From NCBI RefSeq assembly GCF_000169155.1, contig NZ_AAWL01000019.1, positions 1-47,154 on the forward strand: a DNA stretch of 47,154 bases, read 5' to 3'. Position 1 is the first letter of the stretch. The number at the start of each line of letters is the position of its first letter. Source of the DNA: Thermosinus carboxydivorans Nor1. Lineage in GTDB: Bacteria > Bacillota > Negativicutes > Sporomusales > Thermosinaceae. The notes under the pieces are model-generated. The model was given only the letters and a program-made list of their open reading frames with translations, had not been told where the DNA came from and did not search any database. Of this stretch, positions 24,327 through 32,947 are shown in pieces. Made by a program: the position numbers and the translations under genes.

Positions 24327-25166
24327 ATGAACCTGCTCCAAACCGATTTTGCCGTTATCGGCGGCTCAGGCACGCTGTCCAGTGATTTTCCCTTGGGCGC
24401 CGGCGATCCAGGGGTTAAAATTTTAGCCGATGATTTGTTTTTTGATACGCCCTATGGTATGAGTCCGCCGTTTCGTTTATTTAGTGTTGACGACCGGCAG
24501 GTACTGACCTGCAAAATGCACGGCTGGCGCAGCGGCACAAGCCGTGCCGACGCTTCTCGGCAAGTTTTCTGGGTGCTGCGGGAAACGGGTGTCAAACGGA
24601 TTATTGCCGAGGGGGGCGTGGGGTCGGTCAATCACCTGCTCGATCCCCGCGACGTTGTTGTTCCCGATGACTATATTGATCTCTCCTTGCGTAAGGACGT
24701 GGGCTTGGAGGGAAAATATCTACTGGTGATGCGCGACGCCTTGTGTCCGGAAATTCGTAGCGCCCTTGTCGCCGCCGCCCGCGAGCGCTACGGGGGCCGC
24801 ATTTTTACCAGGGGCGTCTATGCCGTCACCGAAGGACGCCACTTCGAAAGTCCGGCGGAAATCAGAATGCTGCGCGGTCATGCCGACATTGTCGGTCAAA
24901 GCCTGTGCCCGGAAGTTTATCTGGCCCGGGAAATTGGCGCCTGTTATGCCGGTCTCTATTTCGTGGTCAATTATGGCGAGGGCGTCGTCACAGACTGGTC
25001 CCATCAAGAGTTAAAGGCTATTTTTTATAATGACGCGCCCCTTATCAGCCGTATTTTGCTGGACGCTATCCGCCGCTTAGCGCCTGCTGGCGCCTGTCAG
25101 TGCCGGGACCTTAGGAAAGAGACGCTGCTGAAAGGTGTTTACAGTCCGGCCGATAATATGATATAG
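24327..25166 (+). CDS. MTAP/PNP-family nucleoside phosphorylase in the menaquinone operon
   Basis: It is a class I nucleoside phosphorylase resembling 5'-methylthioadenosine phosphorylase. The 279-residue protein has a phosphate loop AVIGGSGTLSSDFP near the N-terminus, RIIAEGGVGSVNHLLDPRDVVVPDDYIDLSLR, and the substrate block GRHFESPAEIRMLRGHADIVGQSLCPEVYLA. ATG 24327 lies 21 bases after mqnC. The pathway needs an enzyme that removes adenine or hypoxanthine from (aminodeoxy)futalosine. That is usually MqnB or MTAN; neither is here, so this gene may fill the step by phosphorolysis. That is inference from position. It could also be an ordinary MTA phosphorylase for methionine salvage. Confidence 0.82.
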   Translation: MNLLQTDFAVIGGSGTLSSDFPLGAGDPGVKILADDLFFDTPYGMSPPFRLFSVDDRQVLTCKMHGWRSGTSRADASRQVFWVLRETGVKRIIAEGGVGSVNHLLDPRDVVVPDDYIDLSLRKDVGLEGKYLLVMRDALCPEIRSALVAAARERYGGRIFTRGVYAVTEGRHFESPAEIRMLRGHADIVGQSLCPEVYLAREIGACYAGLYFVVNYGEGVVTDWSHQELKAIFYNDAPLISRILLDAIRRLAPAGACQCRDLRKETLLKGVYSPADNMI

Positions 25167-25195
25167 TTTGGTCTTAAAAGGGGGAATGTCTAATA

Positions 25196-26738
25196 ATGGA
25201 TGTTAATGGAAAAGAACAGGTCCTGGTGATGGACTTTGGCGGGCAATACAGCCAGCTCATCGCCCGCCGCATCCGGGAGTGCGGCGTGTACTGCGAGATT
25301 GTACCCTTTCATACCCCGGTGACGGGAGATTCTTGATCGGCAGCCACGGGGCATCGTCTTTTCCGGTGGTCCTTCCAGCGTGTACAGTGAAGGGGCGCCA
25401 AAATGTGATCCGAAAATCTTTGCTATGGGGATTCCCATCCTTGGCATCTGCTATGGTATGCAGCTGACCGCCCATTTGCTGGGGGGCGAGGTTGCTCATG
25501 CCACGTCCCGCGAATATGGCAATACGCGTCTGTATATTGACGACAACAGCGGTCTTTTTGCCCAGCTTGACCGCGAAACGCAGGTGTGGATGAGCCACGG
25601 CGACTATATTGCTACCCCTCCCGAAGGGTTTGCCGTGACCGCTCATACCAACAGTACGCCGGTGGCAGCCATGGCCGATCCGGTAAGGCGTATCTACGGC
25701 GTCCAGTTCCATCCGGAAGTGGCTCATACGCCTGAAGGACTGAAGATGCTGCGCAATTTTCTGTTTGATATCTGTGGCTGCCGCGGCGACTGGAACATGG
25801 GTTCTTTTGTCGACCAGGCGGTGAAAGCTATTCGCCGGCAGGTGGGCGATAAGCGGGTGCTATGCGCCCTGAGCGGGGGCGTCGATTCATCGGTAGCCGC
25901 CGTGCTGGTCCATAAAGCGGTGGGTGACCAGTTAACCTGCGTCTTTGTCAACCACGGTTTGCTGCGCAAGGGCGAGGCGGAGCAGGTGGTTAAAACCTTC
26001 CGCGACGGTTTTCATATCAACTTGGTTTATGTGGATGCCAGCGAACGCTTCTTAAACCGCCTGCGCGGCGTTACCGACCCGGAACAGAAGCGCAAAATTA
26101 TCGGTGAAGAATTTATCCGCGTGTTTGAAGACGAAGCGCGTAAGCTGGGCGATATTGAGTTTTTGGTCCAGGGCACGCTTTATCCCGATGTCATTGAGAG
26201 CGGAACAGCCACGGCGGCGGTTATCAAAAGCCACCATAACGTAGGCGGTCTGCCCGAAGATATGCAGTTCAAATTGGTCGAGCCATTGCGTGACCTCTTC
26301 AAAGACGAGGTTCGCATTTTGGCCCGCGAGTTAAATTTGCCGGAGGATATTGTTTGGCGACAACCATTTCCCGGCCCCGGTCTTGCTATCCGGATTATCG
26401 GCGAAGTTACGGAAGAGCGGCTCGAGATTTTGCGGGAAGCTGACGCCATTGTCCATCAGGAAATCAAGATTGCCGGTCTTTACCGTAAGGTATGGCAGTC
26501 GTTTGCCGTCCTGCCGGCCATGAAGAGCGTCGGTGTCATGGGCGACGAGCGTACCTATGCGTATACAGTTGGTCTCCGCGTCGTGTCCAGCGAGGATGGA
26601 ATGACGGCCGACTGGGTGCGTCTGCCCTATGAAGTGTTGGATGTGATTTCCCGCCGAATTGTTAATGAGGTGAAAGGTGTCAACCGCGTTGTCTATGATA
26701 TTACGTCTAAGCCACCATCCACAATCGAATGGGAGTGA
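25196..26738 (+). CDS. guaA: GMP synthase (glutamine-hydrolysing), interrupted by an apparent +1 frameshift
   Basis: It aminates XMP to GMP using glutamine and ATP. ATG 25196 starts [42 protein letters not shown], after which the frame ends at TGA 25334-25336. The family sequence continues in the next frame as [20 protein letters not shown] through to 26738. Removing one G from GGG at 25324-25326 restores [14 protein letters not shown]. Downstream are the GATase Cys (GICYGMQL), FHPEV, the PP-loop [12 protein letters not shown], the dimerisation domain and the final PSTIEWE. It is about 513 residues when repaired, the normal length. The gene is next to, but not under, the guanine riboswitch. 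Confidence 0.88.
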
Positions 26739-26793
26739 CAACAGATAAATCCGAACGTTTTTCCTTGTTGAAACGGAATAGTTCACTTTTTTG

Positions 26794-26822
26794 TTGACAG
26801 TGTTGGTTGCCGCTGGTACAAT
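26794..26822 (+). promoter_or_regulatory. strong sigma-A promoter of the purine operon
   Basis: TTGACA (26794-26799), a 17-base spacer and TACAAT (26817-26822) form a near-perfect promoter. Transcription should begin near 26829, about 20 bases before the guanine aptamer, so the whole tandem riboswitch is in the leader. Confidence 0.9.
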
Positions 26823-26849
26823 AAAAAACGTAGACAACATATTGCTCCT

Positions 26850-26918
26850 ACTCGTATAATTTTGAGAATATGGCTCAAGAGTCTCTACCGGGCAACCGTA
26901 AATTGCCCGACTACGAGT
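26850..26918 (+). ncRNA. guanine riboswitch aptamer (purine class)
   Basis: The three-way junction is complete. P1 is ACTCGTA (26850-26856) with TACGAGT (26912-26918). P2 is TTGAG (26862-26866) with CTCAA (26874-26878). P3 is CGGGCAA (26889-26895) with TTGCCCG (26903-26909). The conserved TATAAT, GTCTCTACC and loop sequences GAATATGG and CCGTAAA are in place. The discriminator is C26911 (GACTAC context), which pairs with guanine; adenine sensors have U here. It lies 310 bases before the permease and directly before a second aptamer. Confidence 0.95.
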
Positions 26919-27044
26919 GAAAGTGTACCTAGGGTTCCGCATGGCCGGTGCTTATATTCGGCTATGGCTGCGACCGAGTGGTACAGGTGTTACCCAGTAG
27001 CGCCACACCGATGGGATAAAAACCCGGGCGGGGAAGTTTCGCTC
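26915..27044 (+). ncRNA. ykkC-type aptamer, probably PRPP riboswitch, in tandem with the guanine riboswitch
   Basis: The conserved ykkC blocks are present: GTGTACCTAGGGTTCCG (26923-26939), ACCGAGTGGTACAG (about 26973-26986), CACACCGATGGGATAAAA (27004-27020, approximate) and ACCCGGGCGGGG (from 27022). The closing helix is GAGTGAAA (26915-26922) with TTTCGCTC (27037-27044), one wobble. ykkC subtypes bind guanidine, ppGpp, PRPP or nucleotides. The guanine aptamer directly upstream and the pur genes downstream favour PRPP. Its 3' conserved strand is also the 5' arm of the terminator, so ligand binding should switch expression on. Confidence 0.85.
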
Positions 27045-27086
27045 TTTTACGAGATGAAAATTTTCCCCTGCCTGGGTTATTGTTTT
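27021..27086 (+). terminator. regulated intrinsic terminator of the tandem riboswitch
   Basis: AACCCGGGCGGGGAA (27021-27035) can pair, with a bulge and a wobble, to TTCCCCTGCCTGGGTT (27063-27078), followed by ATTGTTTT. The 5' arm lies in the conserved 3' part of the PRPP-type aptamer, so aptamer and terminator are mutually exclusive. Only one terminator serves both aptamers. Confidence 0.85.
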
Positions 27087-27159
27087 CACCGGCTGGTGGC
27101 GGCGGTAAATGGGAGGGATTTACTCAAAAGACAAATGCGACTTGGGAGGAAAAAGAAAA

Positions 27160-28530
27160 ATGTTGGAAAAGTTGTTTGAGCTGAGCGCGCGGAAAACGGA
27201 CGTTAAAACAGAAGTTATGGCCGGCATTACCACTTTCATGACCATGGCCTACATTTTGTTCGTCAATCCTAGCATTTTAGGGGCGGCCGGCATGGATAAA
27301 AACGCCGTCCTGTTGGCAACGGCTCTTGGCGCCGGTTTGGTGACGATTATGATGGGACTTTTTGTCAACTATCCTATTGCCTTGGCGCCTGGCATGGGCC
27401 TGAACGCGTTTTACGCTTTTACCGTTGTTATTGGCATGGGTGTTTCCTGGCAAGTAGCGCTAGGGGCAGTATTTATTTCCGGTCTTATCTTTATTCTGCT
27501 CACTGTTACTAATATTCGTCAGCTTTTGGTAGAGGGGATGCCGACATCGCTTAAACATGCGATTACCGTCGGTATTGGTCTGTTCATTACCATTATCGGC
27601 TTAAAATTGTCCGGCATTATGAGTATTCGTCTTTCCCTTATTCCGCCGACGCTAGAGAAAATCGTCGCCGCCAAAGGCAACGGCACGCCCATGCACTTTG
27701 AGACGATTATTGAGCTCGGCAAGCTGGCCGATCCCCATGTTCTTCTGGCTGTTTTCGGTCTTGTCCTGATTGCCGTACTAATGGCCCGCAATGTGCGCGG
27801 CGCTATGCTCATCGGCATTCTTACTACTACGATAATCGGTATTGTCATGGGCATTGTAAAGATCCCGGCCGGCTTCAGCCCCATTGCCGTGCCTGATTTC
27901 AGCCGCAACGCTTTCTTTGCCCTTGACATCTGGGGCGCCATTCATATGGGCCTTTTGACCATCATTTTTACCTTTACCTTTGTTGAATTGTTTGACACCA
28001 TGGGCACCCTGGTGGGCGCCGCCACCAAAGCCGGTCTGGTAGACAAAAACGGCAAGTTCCCCGGTATCGGCAAAGCCATGATGGTCGATGCTACCGGTGT
28101 AAGCCTGGGCGCTCTGCTTGGCACCAGTACTATTACCGCCTATGTGGAGAGCGCGGCCGGTATCGGCGCCGGCGGCCGCACCGGCTTGACGGCGATTGTC
28201 TGCGGCATTCTCTTCTTACTTGCCTTGTTCTTTACGCCGCTGGCCGGTCTTATTCCCGACGCGGCTACCGCGCCTGCTCTCATCATTGTTGGCGCGCTTA
28301 TGCTCGAGTCGGTTCGCCACATTGATTTCAGCGATTTTACCGAAAGTATGCCTGCTTTTGCTACTATCGTCCTGATGCCTTTTACCTACAGCATTGCCAA
28401 CGGCATTTCGGCCGGTCTAGTGCTGTATCCGGTCCTTAAGCTGGTAAGCGGGCGGGGCCGGGAAGTTCACTGGATCGTTTATATTCTGGCCGTGCTCGTC
28501 GTTCTTCGTTTCATCTTTCTCTCTGAATAA
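27160..28530 (+). CDS. pbuG: NCS2-family purine base permease (AzgA/PbuG-like)
   Basis: It imports purine bases, probably hypoxanthine, guanine or adenine, by proton symport. The 456-residue protein has about 12-14 hydrophobic helices and AzgA-like motifs: EVMAGITTFMTMAYILFVNP, ALAPGMGLNAFYAF, TFVELFDTMGTLVGAA and GTSTITAYVESAAGIGAGGRTGL. ATG 27160 has GGGAGGA nine bases upstream; ATG 27109 lacks a site. It is the first gene after the tandem riboswitch, so salvage and synthesis are under one control. A long hairpin separates it from purE. Confidence 0.9.
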   Translation: MLEKLFELSARKTDVKTEVMAGITTFMTMAYILFVNPSILGAAGMDKNAVLLATALGAGLVTIMMGLFVNYPIALAPGMGLNAFYAFTVVIGMGVSWQVALGAVFISGLIFILLTVTNIRQLLVEGMPTSLKHAITVGIGLFITIIGLKLSGIMSIRLSLIPPTLEKIVAAKGNGTPMHFETIIELGKLADPHVLLAVFGLVLIAVLMARNVRGAMLIGILTTTIIGIVMGIVKIPAGFSPIAVPDFSRNAFFALDIWGAIHMGLLTIIFTFTFVELFDTMGTLVGAATKAGLVDKNGKFPGIGKAMMVDATGVSLGALLGTSTITAYVESAAGIGAGGRTGLTAIVCGILFLLALFFTPLAGLIPDAATAPALIIVGALMLESVRHIDFSDFTESMPAFATIVLMPFTYSIANGISAGLVLYPVLKLVSGRGREVHWIVYILAVLVVLRFIFLSE

Positions 28531-28547
28531 GATTATTTGTTGATTTT

Positions 28548-28587
28548 AACCCAGATACTAAGAAAAAGCCTTAGTATCTGGGTTTTA
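28548..28587 (+). terminator. 15-bp hairpin between permease and purE
   Basis: AACCCAGATACTAAG (28548-28562) pairs perfectly with CTTAGTATCTGGGTT (28570-28584), 7-base loop, followed only by TTAAAT. It may act as a leaky terminator or an RNA-processing site that sets the ratio of permease to biosynthetic mRNA. Alternatively it merely protects an mRNA end. Confidence 0.6.
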
Positions 28588-28611
28588 AATACCGCAAAGG
28601 AGTGTTTGAAA

Positions 28612-29106
28612 GTGAAAGTAGCCATTATTATGGGCAGCGATTCCGATTTGCCTATCTTGAGGCCGGCGCTGGAAACATTGCAAGATTTTGGCATCGATAC
28701 CGAAGTGGTGATTGCTTCGGCTCACCGTACGCCTCATAAAGTTCACGAATTCGCCGCTACAGCGGAAAAACGCGGCGTCAAGGTGATTATTGCCGCTGCC
28801 GGCGCCGCCGCCCATCTTCCCGGCGTTGTAGCCAGTTTTACCACCCTGCCGGTTATTGGTGTGCCGGTTAACAGCACATCTCTTGGCGGGCTTGATGCGC
28901 TGCTAAGCATTGTCCAAATGCCTTCCGGCATCCCGGTAGCTACAATGGCCATAAACGGCGCCAAAAACGCCGCTATCTTCGCCGCGCAAATCATCGCAAC
29001 CGGCAATGCCGCTCTTGCTGCCAAACTGGCCGCTTACCGCCAAAAAATGGCTGCCGAAGTGGAACAAAAGGCCGCCCGGGCCCAAGAAAAACTGCAAGCA
29101 AATTAA
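28612..29106 (+). CDS. purE: 5-(carboxyamino)imidazole ribonucleotide mutase / AIR carboxylase PurE
   Basis: It forms CAIR in de novo purine synthesis, either from N5-CAIR (class I) or directly from AIR and CO2 (class II). The 164-residue protein has IIMGSDSDLP at the start, SAHRTPHKVHEF, AAAGAAAHLPGVVAS and MPSGIPVATMAI. GTG 28612 is chosen because it follows AAAGGAGTG and matches the family start; the frame is open from 28537. No purK follows, which is unusual for class I. CO2-rich growth or class II chemistry could explain that. Confidence 0.93.
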   Translation: MKVAIIMGSDSDLPILRPALETLQDFGIDTEVVIASAHRTPHKVHEFAATAEKRGVKVIIAAAGAAAHLPGVVASFTTLPVIGVPVNSTSLGGLDALLSIVQMPSGIPVATMAINGAKNAAIFAAQIIATGNAALAAKLAAYRQKMAAEVEQKAARAQEKLQAN

Positions 29107-29125
29107 ATGAAGGGGGAAAAGTTTT

Positions 29126-29842
29126 ATGGAAAAACAACCGCTTTATGAAGGAAAAGCCAAAAAAATCTATGCGACCGACAATGCGGATGAACTATTGGTG
29201 TACTACAAGGATGACGCCACGGCTTTTAACGGCATTAAACGGGGAACGATTTTGAACAAAGGTGTGCTCAACAATAAAATTTCTGCCTTTTTCTTTGAGC
29301 TATTAGGAAAGCATGGGATTAAACATCATTATATCCGCACGATCAGCGACCGTGAAATGTTGGTCAAAACCTTGAAGATCCTGCCAGTCGAAGTTGTCGT
29401 CCGCAATATTGCGGCCGGATCGCTTGCCAAGCGGATTGGTTGGGAAGAAGGTAAGAAACTGCCGACTACGGTACTTGAGTTCTACTACAAAAACGATGAG
29501 CTGGGTGACCCGCTCATTAACGACTATCACATTAAAGCTCTCGGACTGGCTACCGAGGACCAAGTGAAAACCATGGCTGAGACAGCGCTTAAGATAAATG
29601 ATATTCTCGGCGCCTATCTAAAAGAAAAGAACCTAGAGCTAATCGACTTCAAACTGGAGTTTGGTCTGCACAAGGGCGAACTGCTGCTGGGCGATGAAAT
29701 CTCGCCTGATACTTGCCGCTTCTGGGACAGTCGTACCGGGGAGAAATTGGACAAGGATCGTTTCCGCCGTGATCTGGGTAATGTGGAAGAGGCCTACAAG
29801 GAAGTGTTGTACCGCTTGACCGGGGAGGTCTTTGCCGACTAG
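29126..29842 (+). CDS. purC: phosphoribosylaminoimidazole-succinocarboxamide synthase
   Basis: It ligates aspartate to CAIR with ATP, giving SAICAR. The 238-residue protein is typical: [31 protein letters not shown] in segments, [54 protein letters not shown] and [16 protein letters not shown] 29126 lies 20 bases after purE with GAAGGGGGAAA upstream. Confidence 0.97.
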   Translation: MEKQPLYEGKAKKIYATDNADELLVYYKDDATAFNGIKRGTILNKGVLNNKISAFFFELLGKHGIKHHYIRTISDREMLVKTLKILPVEVVVRNIAAGSLAKRIGWEEGKKLPTTVLEFYYKNDELGDPLINDYHIKALGLATEDQVKTMAETALKINDILGAYLKEKNLELIDFKLEFGLHKGELLLGDEISPDTCRFWDSRTGEKLDKDRFRRDLGNVEEAYKEVLYRLTGEVFAD

Positions 29843-29863
29843 GCTGCGGAAAGGAGACTAGCT

Positions 29864-31282
29864 GTGTACTACGATTTTCGGGCTGATAAGCTGCGGGAGG
29901 AATGTGGCGTTTTCGGCATCTTCTCCCGCCATGACGACGTGGCGCTCAATACCTATTGGGGTCTATACGCCCTGCAGCACCGGGGGCAGGAAAGCGCCGG
30001 CATCACTGTTACCGACGGCAGTGAAATGGAGGTTCAGCGCGGTATGGGGCTGGTAGGCGAGGTGTTCCGCCGGGGCCTGCCTTCGCTGCGCGGCCATATT
30101 GCCATTGGTCATGTTCGCTATTCAACTACCGGTTCCAGTTTGCTTGCAAATACTCAACCGCTGTTGGTAACTTATTCAGGCGGACATATCAGCTTGGCGC
30201 ACAACGGCAATCTGACTAACGCCCGCGAGCTCCGACAGGCGCTGGAAAAGCAGGGCAGCGTCTTTCAAACTTCGATGGACAGCGAAGTCATCGTGAATCT
30301 CATTGCCCGTTCGTCGCAAGCTACTATTGAGGACAAAATTAAAGAAAGCCTAGCCCGCATAGAAGGGGCTTACTGCCTGGTCATTATGACCGAAGATAAA
30401 TTAATCGGCGTGCGCGACCCTCATGGCTTTAGGCCGCTGTGTCTCGGCCGGCTAAATGGCGGCTGGGTTATTGCCTCCGAGTCATGTGCTCTTGACACGG
30501 TGGGCGCTGAACTGGTGCGGGATATCGAGCCCGGCGAGATGGTGGTCATCAGTGATGCAGGTGTGAAGTCCGAGCGGTTTGGTAGGGAAGACCGCAAAGC
30601 CTTATGTGTTTTTGAGTATATCTATTTTGCCCGTCCCGACAGCGTCATCGACAGACAAAGCGTATACGAAGCCCGTTTCCGCATGGGGCGACAGTTGGCC
30701 AGGGAAAGTGGGCTGGTAGCCGATATCGTCATATCGGTGCCTGACTCGGGCACCACCGCGGCCTTGGGTTTTAGTCACGAAACCGGTATCCCCTATGCCG
30801 AGGGACTGATTAAGAACCGTTATATCGGCCGCACCTTCATCCAGCCGGAGCAAAAAAAACGTGATCTCGGCGTACGGATGAAACTTAACGCCGTTCGCCA
30901 TATCGTGCAGGGCAAGTCGATTATTATGGTTGACGATTCTATCGTTCGGGGGACGACAAGCGGCAAAATTGTGCGTATGCTGAAAGAGGCTGGCGCAGTA
31001 GCGGTACACATGTGCGTCAGCTCGCCGCCGATCGGCTTCCCCTGCTATTACGGTATTGACACAGCCGTACGCAAAGAACTTATCGCCGCCACCAAACAGG
31101 TAGAAGAAATCCGTCAGTTCATTGGCGCCGACTCGCTGCACTACCTATCGCTCGACGGCCTGAAACAGTCTATTACGAATGTGGACAGCGACGCCATGTG
31201 CTACGCGTGTTTCAACTGCGATTATCCGGCTGGTACGCCGACATGCGCCGCTGCAGGAGGGAATAAATATGTCTTTGAATAA
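29864..31282 (+). CDS. purF: amidophosphoribosyltransferase
   Basis: It makes phosphoribosylamine from PRPP and glutamine, the first step of purine synthesis; its substrate is the likely ligand of the leader riboswitch. The 472-residue protein has a 13-residue propeptide before the nucleophile Cys14 (LREECGVFG). It has the GATase block [12 protein letters not shown], the PRPP loop [16 protein letters not shown], and cysteines for the 4Fe-4S cluster of the Bacillus-type enzyme (KALCVF, MCVSSPP...PCYYG and [10 protein letters not shown]). GTG 29864 has AAAGGAG upstream. It overlaps purM by 14 bases. Confidence 0.96.
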   Translation: MYYDFRADKLREECGVFGIFSRHDDVALNTYWGLYALQHRGQESAGITVTDGSEMEVQRGMGLVGEVFRRGLPSLRGHIAIGHVRYSTTGSSLLANTQPLLVTYSGGHISLAHNGNLTNARELRQALEKQGSVFQTSMDSEVIVNLIARSSQATIEDKIKESLARIEGAYCLVIMTEDKLIGVRDPHGFRPLCLGRLNGGWVIASESCALDTVGAELVRDIEPGEMVVISDAGVKSERFGREDRKALCVFEYIYFARPDSVIDRQSVYEARFRMGRQLARESGLVADIVISVPDSGTTAALGFSHETGIPYAEGLIKNRYIGRTFIQPEQKKRDLGVRMKLNAVRHIVQGKSIIMVDDSIVRGTTSGKIVRMLKEAGAVAVHMCVSSPPIGFPCYYGIDTAVRKELIAATKQVEEIRQFIGADSLHYLSLDGLKQSITNVDSDAMCYACFNCDYPAGTPTCAAAGGNKYVFE

Positions 31283-32333
31283 CGAGACCGGGCTGACTTA
31301 TCGTGATGCGGGTGTAGATATCGATGCCGGCAACGCGGCGGTAGCCTTGATTAAAGAGCATGTACGCTCTACCTATCGTCCTGAGGTGGTCGGCGACATC
31401 GGCGGTTTTGGCGGCCTGTTCGCCCTGAATATCGGCAAATATCGCCAGCCGGTACTGGTATCTGGGACCGACGGGGTGGGCACTAAATTAAAAATTGCCT
31501 TTCTTCTCGACAAACACGACACCATTGGCCAGGATGCCGTTGCCATGTGTGTTAATGACATCTTGGTCCAAGGGGCGGAGCCGCTGTTTTTCTTGGATTA
31601 TCTTGCTGTCGGCAAATTAGAACCGGCAAAAGTGGCGGCCATCGTCGCCGGTGTCGCTAAAGCCTGCCGCGAGTCCGGGTGCGCTCTCATTGGCGGGGAA
31701 ACGGCGGAGATGGCCGGCTTTTATCCTGACGGCGAATATGATATTGCCGGCTTTGCCGTCGGGGTGGCGGAACGGGAACGGCTCATTACCGGTGAAAAGA
31801 TCCGGCCGGGCAATGTCCTTATCGGCTTGCCTTCCAGCGGCCTCCATTCCAACGGTTATTCACTGGTGCGTAAAATTTGTTTTGATGTCAAGGGCTTTGC
31901 GCCGGACGTCTACATTCCCGAACTTGGAAGGACGCTGGGCGAAGAGCTTTTGGAGCCTACGCGGCTGTACCCGCGTGTTTGCTTGCCGCTCCTTGAACGG
32001 TTTGATATCCGGGGCATGGTGCATATAACCGGCGGCGGTTTTTATGATAACATCCCGCGCGTGCTGCCCGCCGGCTGCGCCGTGGAAATTGACGCCGGCG
32101 CCTGGCCCATGCCGCCTATCTTTGCTTGCCTTCAGGCTTGGGGGCAGGTAGCGTGGCCCGAGATGTACCGGACCTTTAACATGGGCATCGGCCTCATTCT
32201 CATCGTGCCGGCCCAGGAGGCGGATGCCGTCCGGGACGACCTGGCGGCGCGCGGCGAAGCCTGCTACGTTATTGGCCGGGTCGTGGCCGGAAATGGCGAA
32301 GTGGTTCTTAAAGGAGGCGTTTTTGGTGAGTAA
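31269..32333 (+). CDS. purM: phosphoribosylformylglycinamidine cyclo-ligase
   Basis: It closes the imidazole ring of FGAM to AIR with ATP. The 354-residue protein starts [14 protein letters not shown]. It has [66 protein letters not shown], the [16 protein letters not shown] block and FNMGIGL. ATG 31269 follows GCAGGAGG inside the end of purF. Confidence 0.96.
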   Translation: MSLNNETGLTYRDAGVDIDAGNAAVALIKEHVRSTYRPEVVGDIGGFGGLFALNIGKYRQPVLVSGTDGVGTKLKIAFLLDKHDTIGQDAVAMCVNDILVQGAEPLFFLDYLAVGKLEPAKVAAIVAGVAKACRESGCALIGGETAEMAGFYPDGEYDIAGFAVGVAERERLITGEKIRPGNVLIGLPSSGLHSNGYSLVRKICFDVKGFAPDVYIPELGRTLGEELLEPTRLYPRVCLPLLERFDIRGMVHITGGGFYDNIPRVLPAGCAVEIDAGAWPMPPIFACLQAWGQVAWPEMYRTFNMGIGLILIVPAQEADAVRDDLAARGEACYVIGRVVAGNGEVVLKGGVFGE

Positions 32334-32946
32334 GGTGACGCTGGGCATACTGGCTTCCGGCCGGGGGTCCAATGCCCAAGCCATCATGGACGCCATCCGG
32401 CGCGGCGAAGTCGACGCCACGGTGGGCATTATTATCAGCGATAATCCGGCCGCGCCGGTGTTGGCGCGTGCGGCCGAATACGGCGTGCCGGCGCGCTGCA
32501 TCGAACGCGCCGGCTTTGCCACCCGGGAAGCGTTTGAAAAAGCGGTGGCTGATGAACTGGCGGCCCACGGGGTGGAGCTTGTCGTGCTGGCTGGCTTCAT
32601 GCGCCTGCTCAGTCCCTACTTTATTAATCGTTTCCCCGGCCGGATCATGAATATCCATCCATCGTTGCTACCGGCTTTCCCGGGACTTGATGCCCAGGGG
32701 CAGGCGCTACGCTACGGCGTTAAGGTCGCAGGCTGCACGGTTCATTTTGTTGACGAAGGGATGGACAGCGGCCCGATTATTCTCCAGGAGGCCGTGCCGG
32801 TCCGGGATGACGATACACCTGCTACGTTAGCCGAACGCATTTTGGCCGTCGAGCATGTTCTTTACCCGCGGGCGATTTCCTTGTATTGCCAAGGGCGGTT
32901 AGTTGTGGACGGGCGGCGGGTGCTAATCCGGGAAGGAGAGAAATAA
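32326..32946 (+). CDS. purN: phosphoribosylglycinamide formyltransferase (folate-dependent)
   Basis: It formylates GAR using 10-formyl-THF. The 206-residue protein has [19 protein letters not shown], the catalytic region [14 protein letters not shown] and [20 protein letters not shown], then [22 protein letters not shown] 32326 follows AAGGAGG eight bases upstream and overlaps the purM stop by 8 bases; the longer open frame from 32224 is not family-like. Confidence 0.95.
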   Translation: MSKVTLGILASGRGSNAQAIMDAIRRGEVDATVGIIISDNPAAPVLARAAEYGVPARCIERAGFATREAFEKAVADELAAHGVELVVLAGFMRLLSPYFINRFPGRIMNIHPSLLPAFPGLDAQGQALRYGVKVAGCTVHFVDEGMDSGPIILQEAVPVRDDDTPATLAERILAVEHVLYPRAISLYCQGRLVVDGRRVLIREGEK

Positions 32947-32947
32947 C

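Noticed and set aside
25315-25340. Programmed +1 frameshifting in guaA
   Set aside because: There is no internal Shine-Dalgarno, rare-codon stop context or conserved recoding signal; a single extra G explains it more simply. I keep it as a check, not a claim.
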